From assembly GCA_965219015.1 (NCBI GenBank), contig CBDCNH010000005.1:186001-250000 (forward strand): 64,000 nt of DNA, read 5' to 3'. The position numbers were made by a program, and so were the translations under genes. The notes below the pieces were generated by a model. The model saw nothing but the letters and a program-made list of their open reading frames with translations. It did no database searches and was not told the DNA's origin. Shown here piece after piece: positions 42,582 through 51,829 of the stretch (position 1 is its first letter; each line of letters starts with the position of its first letter). The stretch comes from CBDCNH01 sp965219015 (lineage in GTDB: Bacteria; Pseudomonadota; Alphaproteobacteria; Rhodobacterales; Rhodobacteraceae).

Positions 42582-42968
42582 ATGCCCGACATCGCGCGCG
42601 GCAACCGCCCGCTCTCGCCGCACATCTCGATCTACCGCCCGCAGCTCACGTCGATCACGTCGATCCTGACGCGGATCACCGGCAACGCGCTGATCGTGGC
42701 GAGCCTCATGATCGTATGGTGGTTCGTCGCCGCGGCCTCGGGCCCGGATGCCTTCGCCGTCGCCGACGCCGTGCTGACCTCGTGGTTCGGCGACCTGGTG
42801 CTCTTCCTGTCGGTCTGGGCGCTCTGGTACCACACGCTCGCGGGTCTCCGGCATGTCTGGTGGGACGCGACCATCAGGGGCCTCGACATCCCGGAGGCCT
42901 ACCGCATCGGCTACGCGGTCATCGCGGGGTCGTTCGTGCTCACGCTCCTCACCGCGGTGCTGCTGTGA
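42582..42968 (+). CDS. sdhC: succinate dehydrogenase cytochrome b556 subunit
   Basis: The 128-residue membrane anchor has three helices, the conserved N-terminal RPLSPHISIYRPQLTSITSILTRITG region (residues 9-34) involved in quinone binding, and the heme ligand histidine in HTLAGLRHVWWD. Its stop overlaps the GTG of sdhD. It opens the sdhCDAB operon. Confidence 0.96.
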   Translation: MPDIARGNRPLSPHISIYRPQLTSITSILTRITGNALIVASLMIVWWFVAAASGPDAFAVADAVLTSWFGDLVLFLSVWALWYHTLAGLRHVWWDATIRGLDIPEAYRIGYAVIAGSFVLTLLTAVLL

Positions 42969-43381
42969 AGCCGGACCTCGCCTTCTCGACGGACCGCAAG
43001 CGCGCCGTCGGCCTCGGCGCGGCGCATACCGGAACGGCGCATCACATCGGAATGCACGTCACCTCGGTCGCGCTGGTGATCCTGGTGCCGCTGTTCCTCG
43101 CGACCTTCGGGCGCATTCTCGGCGAGCCCTGGCCGGTGGTCGCGGCCTACTACGCGCGCCCGTTCCCGGCGATCGTCGCGGGGCTGACGCTGATCGTCGG
43201 GCTCAGGCACTTCCACAAGGGCGCGCAGGTGCTCGTCGAGGATTACTGGTCCGGCATCACCCGGCAGGCGCTCATCATGGCGGTCATCGTGCTGACCTAC
43301 GGCGCGATGGCGACGGGGCTCTTCGCCATCGCCCGGCTCGCGCTCACGCCGTCGGTCGTGGCCGTCGTGGCACCGGCCTGA
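42965..43381 (+). CDS. sdhD: succinate dehydrogenase membrane anchor subunit
   Basis: The 138-residue protein has three transmembrane helices and the motif GLRHFHKGAQVLVEDY with histidines and the tyrosine near heme and quinone. The start is the GTG overlapping the sdhC stop (GTGA). With SdhC it anchors the SdhAB dimer in the inner membrane. Confidence 0.94.
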   Translation: MKPDLAFSTDRKRAVGLGAAHTGTAHHIGMHVTSVALVILVPLFLATFGRILGEPWPVVAAYYARPFPAIVAGLTLIVGLRHFHKGAQVLVEDYWSGITRQALIMAVIVLTYGAMATGLFAIARLALTPSVVAVVAPA

Positions 43382-43399
43382 CGAAGACAGGGAAAGACA

Positions 43400-45205
43400 A
43401 TGGCAGCCTACGAGATCGAGACCCATGACTACGACGTCGTCGTCGTGGGCGCCGGCGGCTCCGGCCTCCGCGCGACGCTCGGGATGGCCGAGCGCGGGCT
43501 CCGCACCGCCTGCGTGACCAAGGTGTTCCCGACGCGCAGCCACACCGTCGCGGCGCAGGGCGGCATCGCGGCATCGCTGTCGAACATGGGGCCCGACCAC
43601 TGGCAGTGGCACATGTACGACACCGTGAAGGGCTCGGACTGGCTCGGCGACACCGACGCGATGGAGTACCTCGCGCGCGAGGCCCCGAAGGCGGTCTACG
43701 AGCTCGAGCACTATGGCGTGCCGTTCAGCCGCACCGAGGAGGGCAAGATCTACCAGCGCCCGTTCGGCGGCCACACCACCGAGTTCGGCGAGGGCCCGCC
43801 GGTGCAGCGCACCTGCGCCGCCGCCGACCGCACCGGGCACGCGATCCTGCACACGCTCTACGGCCAGAGCCTGAAGCACAACGCCGAGTTCTTCATCGAG
43901 TACTTCGCCATCGACCTCGTGATGGGCGACGACGGCGACTGCCGCGGCGTGCTCGCCTGGAAGCTCGACGATGGCACGCTGCACCTTTTCGCCGCGAAGC
44001 TCACCGTCCTCGCGACGGGCGGCTACGGCCGCGCCTACTTCTCGGCGACCTCGGCGCACACCTGCACGGGCGACGGCGGCGGGATGGCGGCGCGGCAGGG
44101 GCTGCCGCTGCAGGACATGGAGTTCGTGCAGTTCCACCCCACGGGCATCTACGGCGCGGGCTGCCTCATCACCGAGGGCGCGCGCGGCGAGGGCGGCTAC
44201 CTCACCAACTCCGAGGGCGAGCGCTTCATGGAGCGCTACGCGCCCACCTACAAGGATCTCGCCTCCCGCGACGTGGTCTCGCGCTGCATGACGATGGAGA
44301 TCCGTGAGGGCAGGGGCGTCGGCCCGAAGAAGGACCACATTCACCTCAACCTCAGCCACCTGCCGCCCGAGACGCTGGCGCTGCGGCTCCCCGGCATCTC
44401 CGAGAGCGCGCGCATCTTCGCGGGCGTGGACCTCACCCGAGAGCCGATCCCGGTGCTGCCGACGGTGCATTACAACATGGGCGGCATCCCCACGAACTAC
44501 TGGGGCGAGGTGCTGGCGCCGACGGAGGGCGACCCCGACCGCGTGGCGCCGGGCCTGATGGCGATCGGCGAGGCGGGCTGCCCGTCGGTCCACGGCGCGA
44601 ACCGTCTCGGCTCCAACAGCCTCATCGACCTCGTGGTGTTCGGCCGCGCCGCCGCGATCCGGGCGGAGCAGATGCTCGACGCCGATGCGGACACGCCCGC
44701 GCCCGCCAAGGTATCGGTGGACGCGGCAATCGACCGCTTCGACCGCTTCCGCCACGCCTCGGGCGGCTCGCCGACGGCGGAGCTCCGCGCCCGGATGCAG
44801 GCGGCGATGCAGGCGGACGCGGCCGTGTTCCGCACCGACAAGACGCTCGCCGAGGGGGTCCGCAAGATGGAGGCCATCGCCGGGCTGATGGACGACGTGC
44901 GCGTCACCGACCGCAGCATGATCTGGAACACCGACCTCATGGAGACGCTCGAGCTCGACAACCTGATGCCCAACGCGCTGGCCACCGTGGTCGCCGCCGA
45001 GGCGCGCAAGGAGAGCCGCGGCGCCCACGCGCAGGAGGACTACCCCGAGCGCGACGACGCGAACTGGCGCCGGCACTCGCTCGCCTACGTGGATGGCGCG
45101 CAGGTGCGGATGGACTATCGGCCGGTGCATCTCGATCCGCTGACGGACGCGGCGCATGGCGGCATCGACATGAAGAAGATCGCGCCGAAGAAACGGGTCT
45201 ACTGA
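43400..45205 (+). CDS. sdhA: succinate dehydrogenase flavoprotein subunit
   Basis: SdhA oxidises succinate to fumarate. The 601-residue protein has the FAD motif VVVGAGGSGLRATLG, the covalent flavin histidine in RSHTVAAQGG, and the active-site segments HPTGI and RLGSNSLIDLVVFG. The arrangement and length are standard. It lies 18 bases after sdhD. Confidence 0.98.
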   Translation: MAAYEIETHDYDVVVVGAGGSGLRATLGMAERGLRTACVTKVFPTRSHTVAAQGGIAASLSNMGPDHWQWHMYDTVKGSDWLGDTDAMEYLAREAPKAVYELEHYGVPFSRTEEGKIYQRPFGGHTTEFGEGPPVQRTCAAADRTGHAILHTLYGQSLKHNAEFFIEYFAIDLVMGDDGDCRGVLAWKLDDGTLHLFAAKLTVLATGGYGRAYFSATSAHTCTGDGGGMAARQGLPLQDMEFVQFHPTGIYGAGCLITEGARGEGGYLTNSEGERFMERYAPTYKDLASRDVVSRCMTMEIREGRGVGPKKDHIHLNLSHLPPETLALRLPGISESARIFAGVDLTREPIPVLPTVHYNMGGIPTNYWGEVLAPTEGDPDRVAPGLMAIGEAGCPSVHGANRLGSNSLIDLVVFGRAAAIRAEQMLDADADTPAPAKVSVDAAIDRFDRFRHASGGSPTAELRARMQAAMQADAAVFRTDKTLAEGVRKMEAIAGLMDDVRVTDRSMIWNTDLMETLELDNLMPNALATVVAAEARKESRGAHAQEDYPERDDANWRRHSLAYVDGAQVRMDYRPVHLDPLTDAAHGGIDMKKIAPKKRVY

Positions 45206-45229
45206 CCGGCGATCCCGAAGGAGGCTGAC

Positions 45230-46009
45230 ATGGTGCAACTGACGCTGCCGAAGAACTCGCGGATGCGGACCGGCAAGACCTGGCCGAAGCCGGAGGGCGC
45301 CACGCGGGTCAAGACGTTCCGGATCTACCGCTGGTCGCCCGACGACGCGGAGAACCCGCGCGTCGACACCTACCACGTCGATCTCGACGGCTGCGGGCCG
45401 ATGGTCCTCGACGGGCTGATGAAGATCAAGGCCGAGATCGACCCGACGCTGACGTTCCGGCGGTCCTGTCGCGAGGGCATCTGCGGCTCGTGCGCGATGA
45501 ACATCGACGGCATCAACACGCTCGCCTGCACCTACGGGATGGACGAGGTGAAGGGCGACGTGAAGATTTATCCTTTGCCGCACATGCCGGTCATCAAGGA
45601 TCTCGTGCCGGACCTGTCGCATTTCTTCGCGCAGCACGCCTCGATCCAGCCCTGGCTCAAGACCGAGACGAGCGAGCCGCAGAAGGAATGGCGCCAGTCC
45701 ATCGAGAGCCGCGAGAAGCTCGACGGGCTCTACGAGTGCATCATGTGCGCCTGCTGCTCGACCTCCTGCCCGTCGTACTGGTGGAACGCCGACCGCTACC
45801 TCGGCCCCGCGTCGCTCCTGCACGCCTATCGCTGGATCGCCGACAGCCGCGACGAGGCGACGGGCGAGCGGCTCGACGATCTCGAGGATCCGTTCAAGCT
45901 CTACCGGTGCCACACAATCATGAACTGCGCCAAGACCTGCCCGAAGGGCCTGAACCCCGCCAAGGCCATCGCGGAGATCAAGAAGCTGATGGTCGAGCGC
46001 GTCGTCTGA
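45230..46009 (+). CDS. sdhB: succinate dehydrogenase iron-sulfur subunit
   Basis: The 259-residue protein carries the 2Fe-2S cysteines in CREGICGSCAMNIDG, the 4Fe-4S motif CIMCACCSTSCPSYW and the 3Fe-4S cysteines in CHTIMNCAKTCPKGLNP. It passes electrons from SdhA to ubiquinone. GGAGG lies a few bases before the ATG. Confidence 0.98.
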   Translation: MVQLTLPKNSRMRTGKTWPKPEGATRVKTFRIYRWSPDDAENPRVDTYHVDLDGCGPMVLDGLMKIKAEIDPTLTFRRSCREGICGSCAMNIDGINTLACTYGMDEVKGDVKIYPLPHMPVIKDLVPDLSHFFAQHASIQPWLKTETSEPQKEWRQSIESREKLDGLYECIMCACCSTSCPSYWWNADRYLGPASLLHAYRWIADSRDEATGERLDDLEDPFKLYRCHTIMNCAKTCPKGLNPAKAIAEIKKLMVERVV

Positions 46010-46056
46010 CGCGCTCCCGCGCGCCGGACAGCACGCGGTGACCTTCGACCGGACCG

Positions 46057-46722
46057 TCAAGCGGCCTTCGGCGGCAACGGAAAGAGGCCGGCGAACCGGC
46101 GCGCCAGCGCGAGATCGCCGGTCACGACGACCGGCCCGCCGGCGCCCATCGGCGCGCCGCCGTAGACCACGGCCGCCACCGCCATCGCATCGGGTGCCGC
46201 AAGGAGCGCGTCTGCTCCCGCGGGGTTCGTTCGTGCGATCGCGAGATCGCCGTCGATCGTCGCGACGAAGCCCTCCTCGCCGATCCTGAAGCCGATCCGC
46301 GCCCGCAGTGCCGCCGCAGCAGGCGCATTGAACATGGTCCTGAATGAGATCATCAGCGACGCGGCCGACAGCGGCAGCGCTGGATCATGCGCCGGAGAGC
46401 GCACGGCCCAGCGGCCGAGCGCCTGCATCGCCGCCTCGCTCTCGTAGCCCCAGGGCGTCAGCTCGTAGACCTGAACCGACGCCGGTGATGGCAGCTTGCG
46501 GCGTTCGACGATGCCGGCCGCTTGGAGGTCGTCGAGCCGCTGCGCGAGGATCTTGTTGCTGATCCCGCGGAGGCTCGCGGCAAGCTCGCCGAACCGTCGC
46601 GGGCCGAACATGAGCTCGCGGACGACCAGGAGCGCCCAGCGGTCGCCGACGAGATCAAGCGCCAGTGCGGTGCCACAGGCATCGTCGTAGCGTCGGCTTT
46701 TGGTAACCTTTATATCCTTCAT
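46057..46722 (-). CDS. HxlR-family transcriptional regulator with SCP2-like C-terminal domain
   Basis: The 221-residue protein has an HxlR winged helix in the first 110 residues (CGTALALDLVGDRWALLVVRELMFGPRRFGEL is the start of the domain, residues 16-47; GISNKILAQRLDDLQAAGIV is the recognition part). A C-terminal region resembles a sterol-carrier-protein-2-like fold. HxlR proteins often sense reactive aldehydes or quinones through a cysteine; the only Cys here is near residue 16. The gene is divergent from two VOC proteins, which suggests it controls them. The ATG at 46722 lacks a strong binding site. Confidence 0.82.
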   Translation of the reverse strand: MKDIKVTKSRRYDDACGTALALDLVGDRWALLVVRELMFGPRRFGELAASLRGISNKILAQRLDDLQAAGIVERRKLPSPASVQVYELTPWGYESEAAMQALGRWAVRSPAHDPALPLSAASLMISFRTMFNAPAAAALRARIGFRIGEEGFVATIDGDLAIARTNPAGADALLAAPDAMAVAAVVYGGAPMGAGGPVVVTGDLALARRFAGLFPLPPKAA

Positions 46723-46796
46723 AGTTGATTTTCGTAACCTGATCCGCGACGATGTTCAAGCGGCGAATCGCGCCGCCCCTGACAAGGAGACGGACG

Positions 46797-47234
46797 ATGC
46801 CCCAGATGATTTTCATCAACCTCCCCGTGACCGACCTCGACCGCTCGAAGACGTTCTACGAGGCCATCGGCGCGGCCAACAATCCACAGTTCACTGACGC
46901 ATCCGCCGCCATGATGTCGTTCTCGACGGAGGTGAACGTGATGATCCTGACGCATGAACGCTTCATGAGCTTCACAAGCCGGAAGATCGTCGATGCCCAT
47001 GCCGAGGCGCAGGTTCTGCTCGCGCTGAGCCGGGACAGCCGCGCTGCGGTCGATGCCATCGTCGCCACCGCGGTGTCCGCAGGCGGCGATCCCGATCCGA
47101 CGCCGAAGCAGGAGATGGGCGACGTGATGTACGGCCGCAGCTTCGCGGACCCCGACGGGCATATCTGGGAAGTGATGTGGATGGACCTGGAAAAGATGAT
47201 GGACGCCGGCACGACCGAACCCGCGCACGCCTGA
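46797..47234 (+). CDS. VOC-superfamily (glyoxalase/bleomycin resistance-like) protein
   Basis: The 145-residue protein has the paired beta-alpha-beta pattern of the vicinal oxygen chelate fold with IFINLPVTDLDRSKTFYEAIG at the start and the FADPDGHIWEVMWMD end. The final Glu fits the metal-ligand position. AAGGAG lies seven bases before the ATG. The activity is unknown; it lies in a divergent pair with the HxlR regulator. Confidence 0.85.
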   Translation: MPQMIFINLPVTDLDRSKTFYEAIGAANNPQFTDASAAMMSFSTEVNVMILTHERFMSFTSRKIVDAHAEAQVLLALSRDSRAAVDAIVATAVSAGGDPDPTPKQEMGDVMYGRSFADPDGHIWEVMWMDLEKMMDAGTTEPAHA

Positions 47235-47254
47235 CGCTCAAGGAAGGAAGCATC

Positions 47255-47749
47255 ATGAGCAAGATCACTCCCTGCCTCTGGTTCGATGGCGCTGCCGAGG
47301 ACGCCGCGGCGTTCTACGTGACGCTGCTGCCCGACAGCCGGGTCGACCGGATCATGCGGTCTCCCGTCGATACCCCGAGCGGCCCCGCGGGGATGGTGCT
47401 CCTCGTCGAGTTCACGCTGGCGGGGCAGTCCTTCACGGGGCTGAACGGCGGTCCGCAGTTCACGTTCACCGAGGCCGTGTCCTTCCAGATCGACTGCGCC
47501 GATCAGGCCGAGGTCGATCGCCTCTGGGACGCGCTCTGCGCGGATGGCGGCGCGCCGGTCGCCTGCGGCTGGCTGAAGGACCGCTTCGGCCTGTCCTGGC
47601 AGATCGTGCCGCGGCGCCTGACCGAGCTCATCACCGACCCCGATCCAGAGCGCGCCCGGCGGTCGATGAGCGCCATGATGGAGATGACGAAGATCGACAT
47701 CGCCACGCTCGAGGCGGCCGCGGACGGGACGCAGGCCACGGTCGCCTGA
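47255..47749 (+). CDS. PhnB-like VOC family protein
   Basis: The 164-residue protein is of the PhnB/3-demethylubiquinone-like VOC group: KITPCLWFDGAAEDAAAFY at the N-terminus, the GGPQFTFTEAVSFQIDC middle and the WQIVPRRL motif. It follows the first VOC gene after 20 bases and is likely its operon partner. Substrates of the group are mostly unknown. Confidence 0.85.
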   Translation: MSKITPCLWFDGAAEDAAAFYVTLLPDSRVDRIMRSPVDTPSGPAGMVLLVEFTLAGQSFTGLNGGPQFTFTEAVSFQIDCADQAEVDRLWDALCADGGAPVACGWLKDRFGLSWQIVPRRLTELITDPDPERARRSMSAMMEMTKIDIATLEAAADGTQATVA

Positions 47750-47754
47750 CCGCC

Positions 47755-48528
47755 CTACGCGAAGCCCGCGGGGAGGGCCGCGACCCGCTCGAGGAGCGCC
47801 ACGACCCCCGCGACCTGGTGCGCCGCCGTGGCGTGGCCCTTCTCGGCCGTCGCGGCGGCGGCATTGCCGACCGTACCCGCCGGATTGAGGTCGGTCGCGA
47901 TCCAGCCGTAGGACAGCGGCCCGACGGGCGGGATCGGACCTTCTTCCGCCGTCGACCGAAAGTTCCGGGCGGCGGCGAGGTCCACGGTCTCGGGGCGGAA
48001 CGCGAGCATTAGCGAGGTCTCCATGTCGCCGCCGTGGATGCCGTAGGCGAGTTCTTCCGCCGGATACATGCCGGGCGGGCTGCCGAAGCCCGCCCATTGG
48101 CACTTCACTGCCAGCATCCCCGCCTGCACCCTGAGTTCGCGCGAGAGGATCGACACGAGGTCGAGGTTGCCGCCGTGGCTGTTGACGATGACGATCTTCC
48201 GGATGCCCGCGCGCGCCACGGAGAGCCCGATCTCGGTCCAGGCGGCGAGCGCCGTCGCCGCCGTCAGCGTCAGCGTGCCAGGCGCGAAGAGGTGCTCGTT
48301 CGATTTGCCGATCGTCTGTACGGGCAGGATGCGGAGGTCGAGATGCGCGGGACAGGCCTCACGTAGCCGCGCCAGCATCCCCTCGGCGATCAGCGTGTCG
48401 GTGCCGACCGGAAGGTGCGGGCCGTGCTGCTCGATCGCGGCGGTCGGCAGGACCGCGATCGTGCGCGCGGGATCGAGGCCCGCGAACTCGCCCGCGCGGT
48501 AGTCCGCCCAGTCGAGGCGGCGGGTCAT
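47755..48528 (-). CDS. creatininase-family amidohydrolase
   Basis: The 257-residue protein carries the family metal sites: EQHGPHLPVGTDT, NSHGGN and a late HGGDMETSLML. The family includes creatininase, formamide hydrolases of pyrimidine ring fragments and mycofactocin peptidase. Here it is the last gene of a nine-gene minus strand cluster. The ATG overlaps the stop of the flavodoxin-fold gene upstream (ATGA). A ring-opening or amide cleavage step in the same pathway is the natural guess. Confidence 0.88.
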   Translation of the reverse strand: MTRRLDWADYRAGEFAGLDPARTIAVLPTAAIEQHGPHLPVGTDTLIAEGMLARLREACPAHLDLRILPVQTIGKSNEHLFAPGTLTLTAATALAAWTEIGLSVARAGIRKIVIVNSHGGNLDLVSILSRELRVQAGMLAVKCQWAGFGSPPGMYPAEELAYGIHGGDMETSLMLAFRPETVDLAAARNFRSTAEEGPIPPVGPLSYGWIATDLNPAGTVGNAAAATAEKGHATAAHQVAGVVALLERVAALPAGFA

Positions 48529-49160
48529 GCCGCAGACCGTCCCGCGAGCCCGCGCACCGACCGTCCGACGCGGGCAAGGTGCGCGGCCCGGTCCGCCGGG
48601 GTGACGGTATCCATGCGGTAGAGCGCCGCAAAGGCGGTCCGGCAGTCTCGCGCGCAGAGGAGCCGTACGCCGCGCAGGAGCGTGCGCCGGCCCGGCGCGC
48701 CGACGAACGCCGTCAGCCATCGGCTCGCGCCGCAGGTGGTAAACACCCCGAGCCGCCTTACGTGCCGCAGCCCCGGCCGGATCGAACGGTGCGTCGCGTC
48801 CGGCATAAGGAACGCGGTGCCGGGCAGGAGCACCCGGTCGAGCCAGCCTTTTGCCATCGCCGGCAGACCGTACCACCATGTCGGGTAGACGAAGAGGAGC
48901 GTGTCGCACCAGGCAAGGTCGGCGGTCTCGCGGGCGACGGGCGCGCAATTGGCCGGGGCATCGGCATAGTCACGATGTTCGGCGGCCGTCAGCACCGGCG
49001 CGAAAGCCTCGGCGTAGAGGTCGTGGACCCGGACCGCGGCGCCCGCCGCCCGAAGCTCGGCGAGCACGACGTCGAGCACGGCAGCGGTGAAGCTCGCGGG
49101 AGACGGATGGCAGTAGACGATGAGCGCGCGCGATGCGCCGGGGTCGGGAAGGTCAGCCAT
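48525..49160 (-). CDS. flavodoxin-fold NAD(P)H quinone oxidoreductase (second copy)
   Basis: The 211-residue protein belongs to the NQO1/YwrO-type FMN/FAD oxidoreductases: LIVYCHPSPASFTAAVLD for the flavin phosphate, and FVYPTWWYGLPAMAKGWLDRV as the hallmark middle. It is a paralogue of the gene at 49851-50432. The two may supply reduced flavin or act on a quinone-like intermediate. The start at 49160 overlaps the secreted protein gene by eight bases. Confidence 0.88.
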   Translation of the reverse strand: MADLPDPGASRALIVYCHPSPASFTAAVLDVVLAELRAAGAAVRVHDLYAEAFAPVLTAAEHRDYADAPANCAPVARETADLAWCDTLLFVYPTWWYGLPAMAKGWLDRVLLPGTAFLMPDATHRSIRPGLRHVRRLGVFTTCGASRWLTAFVGAPGRRTLLRGVRLLCARDCRTAFAALYRMDTVTPADRAAHLARVGRSVRGLAGRSAA

Positions 49161-49773
49161 CGCGCGATCGGCGCACGAGGTGCGGCAGTGCGGCCGCGAC
49201 AACGGGCTCGGTGCGGAGGGTCGCTAAGGCCGCCGCATTGGTGGTGAAGGTCAGTGTCGTCCGGGCATCGAGCATGAAGGACGACGGCACGCCGTCGCTG
49301 CCGCTGGCGTAGGCTTCGGCGCTTTCGCAACTGAACATCGGTGAGCTCACATCGGCGTCGAGGCAGGTGCAGGTGCCGTTGGTCGAGGCGAACGGGCCCG
49401 CGCCGCCGCCTTCATAGGCACCGGTGAGGAACGAGGTGCTGTCGTAGGACGCGGTCCGCAATGGGCCTCCAAAGTCGATCGTCGTGCTGGCGAAAGCGCC
49501 GGCAATGAATTCGATGAAGAGCGCGACCGCCCCGTCCGAGACGTTTCCGAGCGTGTACGTCGAGGTCGTGGACTTGCTCTTCGTCGCGTTGTCGCCGGCG
49601 ACGGACGCGGACGTTTCGGTGAACGCCTGACCCGAGGCGAAGATGGCACCCGGGTCGGCGTACTCGACGTCGTGGCGGCTTGCGACGAGCCTTCCTGCGC
49701 CGGAAGTGGCCGCGGATGCCGGCATCGCGAGGACGGCTGCGGTTGCGCGAGCGTGACGGATCGGGCGCGGCAT
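49153..49773 (-). CDS. predicted exported protein of unknown function
   Basis: The 206-residue protein has a basic N-terminus and a weak signal peptide (MPRPIRHARATAAVLAMPASAA, residues 1-22). The mature part is rich in Ser, Thr, Ala and Gly with predicted beta structure, a cysteine cluster CTCLDAD and a later Cys. It lies between two flavodoxin-fold genes, with 77 bases to the first and an eight-base overlap with the second. Its Thr/Ser-rich composition differs from its metabolic neighbours and it resembles a surface or adhesin-like protein. I do not recognise it. Confidence 0.6.
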   Translation of the reverse strand: MPRPIRHARATAAVLAMPASAATSGAGRLVASRHDVEYADPGAIFASGQAFTETSASVAGDNATKSKSTTSTYTLGNVSDGAVALFIEFIAGAFASTTIDFGGPLRTASYDSTSFLTGAYEGGGAGPFASTNGTCTCLDADVSSPMFSCESAEAYASGSDGVPSSFMLDARTTLTFTTNAAALATLRTEPVVAAALPHLVRRSRDG

Positions 49774-49850
49774 GTATCTCCATGTGGGCCGACTCGGGGC
49801 ATCCGGTGGCGCGATCACGCCAGCGTGTCGCCGCCGGCCTGTCCGGGCGC

Positions 49851-50432
49851 TCATAGCGCGGCCATCGCGTCGCCGACGCGGGCGAGGAAGCGCGCGCGGC
49901 GCTCCGCCGTGGCGCGGTTCATGTCGTAGAGCGCGAGGTAGCGCAGCCGCTCGGGCCGGCAGACATGCGCCAGCGCCCGGCACACGACCCGGCGCGGCGG
50001 GTCGCCCGCCAGCGTGGCGCCTAACCGGTCGCCGCCGTAGGTCGCGACCGCCGCGAGCCGGCGCACATGCGTGAGGTTCGGCCGCACCCGGCCGCCCTCG
50101 AGCCGGAACGACACTCCGGGCAGGAATACGCGGTCGAAATAGCCCTTCAGAATCGCCGGATAGCCGAAGTTCCATACTGGGAACACCAGCACCAGCGCCT
50201 CCGCGCGCCGCAACCGCTCGACATGCGGCGCAACGGTCGCAAGGTTCGGCCCGACGTCGTGATAGCCGCGCCGCTCTGCCTCGCTCAGCACCGGGTCGAA
50301 GCGCTCGGCGTTGAGGTCGAAGTCGTCCACCTCCCAGCCGCGTCCCGTCAGCGTCTCGGTCACGCGGGCATGCAGCGCCGCCGCGAAGCTCTCGGCGCAG
50401 GGATGCGCGTAGAGGACGAGCGCGCGGGTCAC
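49851..50432 (-). CDS. flavodoxin-fold NAD(P)H quinone oxidoreductase (first copy)
   Basis: The 193-residue protein has the NQO1-like motifs LVLYAHPCAESFAAAL and LVFPVWNFGYPAILKGYFDRVFLPG. It starts at a GTG that overlaps the stop of the FAD-linked oxidase (GTGA). A flavin reductase partner or a quinone reductase for the oxidase product is plausible. The paralogue at 48525-49160 lies downstream after the exported protein gene. Confidence 0.88.
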   Translation of the reverse strand: MTRALVLYAHPCAESFAAALHARVTETLTGRGWEVDDFDLNAERFDPVLSEAERRGYHDVGPNLATVAPHVERLRRAEALVLVFPVWNFGYPAILKGYFDRVFLPGVSFRLEGGRVRPNLTHVRRLAAVATYGGDRLGATLAGDPPRRVVCRALAHVCRPERLRYLALYDMNRATAERRARFLARVGDAMAAL

Positions 50433-51829
50433 TCGGCGGCGCGCATGCCGGGGTAGGCGTAGACCCGGTCGAAGCGCCAGTCGGGGTCGTCCCAGGCGAT
50501 CATCTTGCCGGGGTTGAGGAGCCCTTTCGGGTCGGCCTCGCGCTTGAAGGCGAGCTGGCGGTCGTCCACGGTCTGCCGCCCGCCCTCCTCGAGCGTGAAG
50601 CGGTGCGGGTTGAACACCATGCAGCCCATCGCCTCGTGCCCCGCCACGATCGCATCGAGCCGCGCCTCGGAGGTGAAGCGCACCAGCGAGAGGCCCGCGA
50701 ACATCACCCGTCCCCCCTCGCGCATCGCCTCGAGATGCTGCAGCACCTCCGCCCCGTACTCCGCCCGCACCGCCTCGACGCGGGCGAGCGCGTCCGGCCC
50801 GGCGTAGCGCACCTGCAGGTAGGTGATCGCGGGATCGACCTTGAGCGCGCGCAGCGTGGTGTGGTTCCAGCCGTACTCGAACACCGGCCCCGGCTCGCGC
50901 TCCCAGTCGGGCGCGTCGGAGCGCCAGATCACCCGCGCGCCCGGCTCCTGCGCCGTGAAGGCCTCGAAGGCGTCCATTGCGTGCGGCGCCACCATCAGGC
51001 CCACGAGGTGCTGCCCGCGCCCCATGTGGGGCGCCACGCGCGCGAAGTAGTCCTGCGCGATGGGGGCCTCGAAGACGGTGGCGAGCTTGATGAGGATGCC
51101 GTCCTCGGCGGCGAGCCCCGCCGCATAGATCGCGGCGTCGGCGAAGTCGTCGAAGGTCACGAAGAGGTCCACCCAGTCGTAGGCCGGCGCCAGCGGCAGC
51201 TCGATCCCGGTGATGACGCCGTTGGTGCCGTAGGCGTGGCTCACGCGCGCGAGGTCGGCGCCGCGGAACTCGAGGATGCGGGGCTCGGCCTCCATCGTCA
51301 CCACCCGCAGCGCCAGGATGTTGCCGAGGTCGCGCAGCGCGCCCCAGGTGCAGGAGCCGACGCCGCCCGAGCCGCCGGCGATGAAGCCGCCGACGGTGGC
51401 GGTGGCCCAGGTCGAGGAGAACATGCGGATCTCCTGCCCCGAATGGGCCCGCGTCGCGGCGTCGAGATCCTTGAGGAGGCATCCGGGCTCCACCGTCACG
51501 CGGCCCGCGCCGATGTCGCGCACCGCCGCGAGGTTCTTCATGTGCAGGATACAGCCCCCGGCCAGCGGCATCGCCTGGCCGTAGTTGCCGGTGCCCGCGC
51601 CGCGTACCGTGACCGGCACGTCATGGCGGTAACATGCGGCGAGCACCTCGATCACCTCGGCTTCCGAGCGCGGCGCGACCGCGAAGTCCGCCGTCACGTG
51701 GTCGAGCCGCGCCTTCAGTACCGGCGAGTACCAGAAGAAGTCGCGGCTCTTGGCGCGGACCGAGACCGGGTTGTCGTCGATCTCGAGATGCGCGAGCGCG
51801 GCCTTGGCGGCGGTGACGTCGGGGGTCAT
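50429..51829 (-). CDS. FAD-linked oxidase (GlcD/VAO family)
   Basis: The 466-residue protein is a vanillyl-alcohol-oxidase type flavoprotein: the FAD-binding part has AVAPRSEAEVIEVLAACYRH, VTVRGAGTGNYGQAMPLAGG and SGGVGSCTWGALRDLGN, and the C-terminus ends in FKREADPKGLLNPGKMI. Members oxidise alcohols, hydroxy acids or amine substrates. The ATG overlaps the stop of the amidohydrolase gene. In this operon it likely oxidises the deaminated ring product. The electron acceptor is unknown. Confidence 0.88.
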   Translation of the reverse strand: MTPDVTAAKAALAHLEIDDNPVSVRAKSRDFFWYSPVLKARLDHVTADFAVAPRSEAEVIEVLAACYRHDVPVTVRGAGTGNYGQAMPLAGGCILHMKNLAAVRDIGAGRVTVEPGCLLKDLDAATRAHSGQEIRMFSSTWATATVGGFIAGGSGGVGSCTWGALRDLGNILALRVVTMEAEPRILEFRGADLARVSHAYGTNGVITGIELPLAPAYDWVDLFVTFDDFADAAIYAAGLAAEDGILIKLATVFEAPIAQDYFARVAPHMGRGQHLVGLMVAPHAMDAFEAFTAQEPGARVIWRSDAPDWEREPGPVFEYGWNHTTLRALKVDPAITYLQVRYAGPDALARVEAVRAEYGAEVLQHLEAMREGGRVMFAGLSLVRFTSEARLDAIVAGHEAMGCMVFNPHRFTLEEGGRQTVDDRQLAFKREADPKGLLNPGKMIAWDDPDWRFDRVYAYPGMRAAE

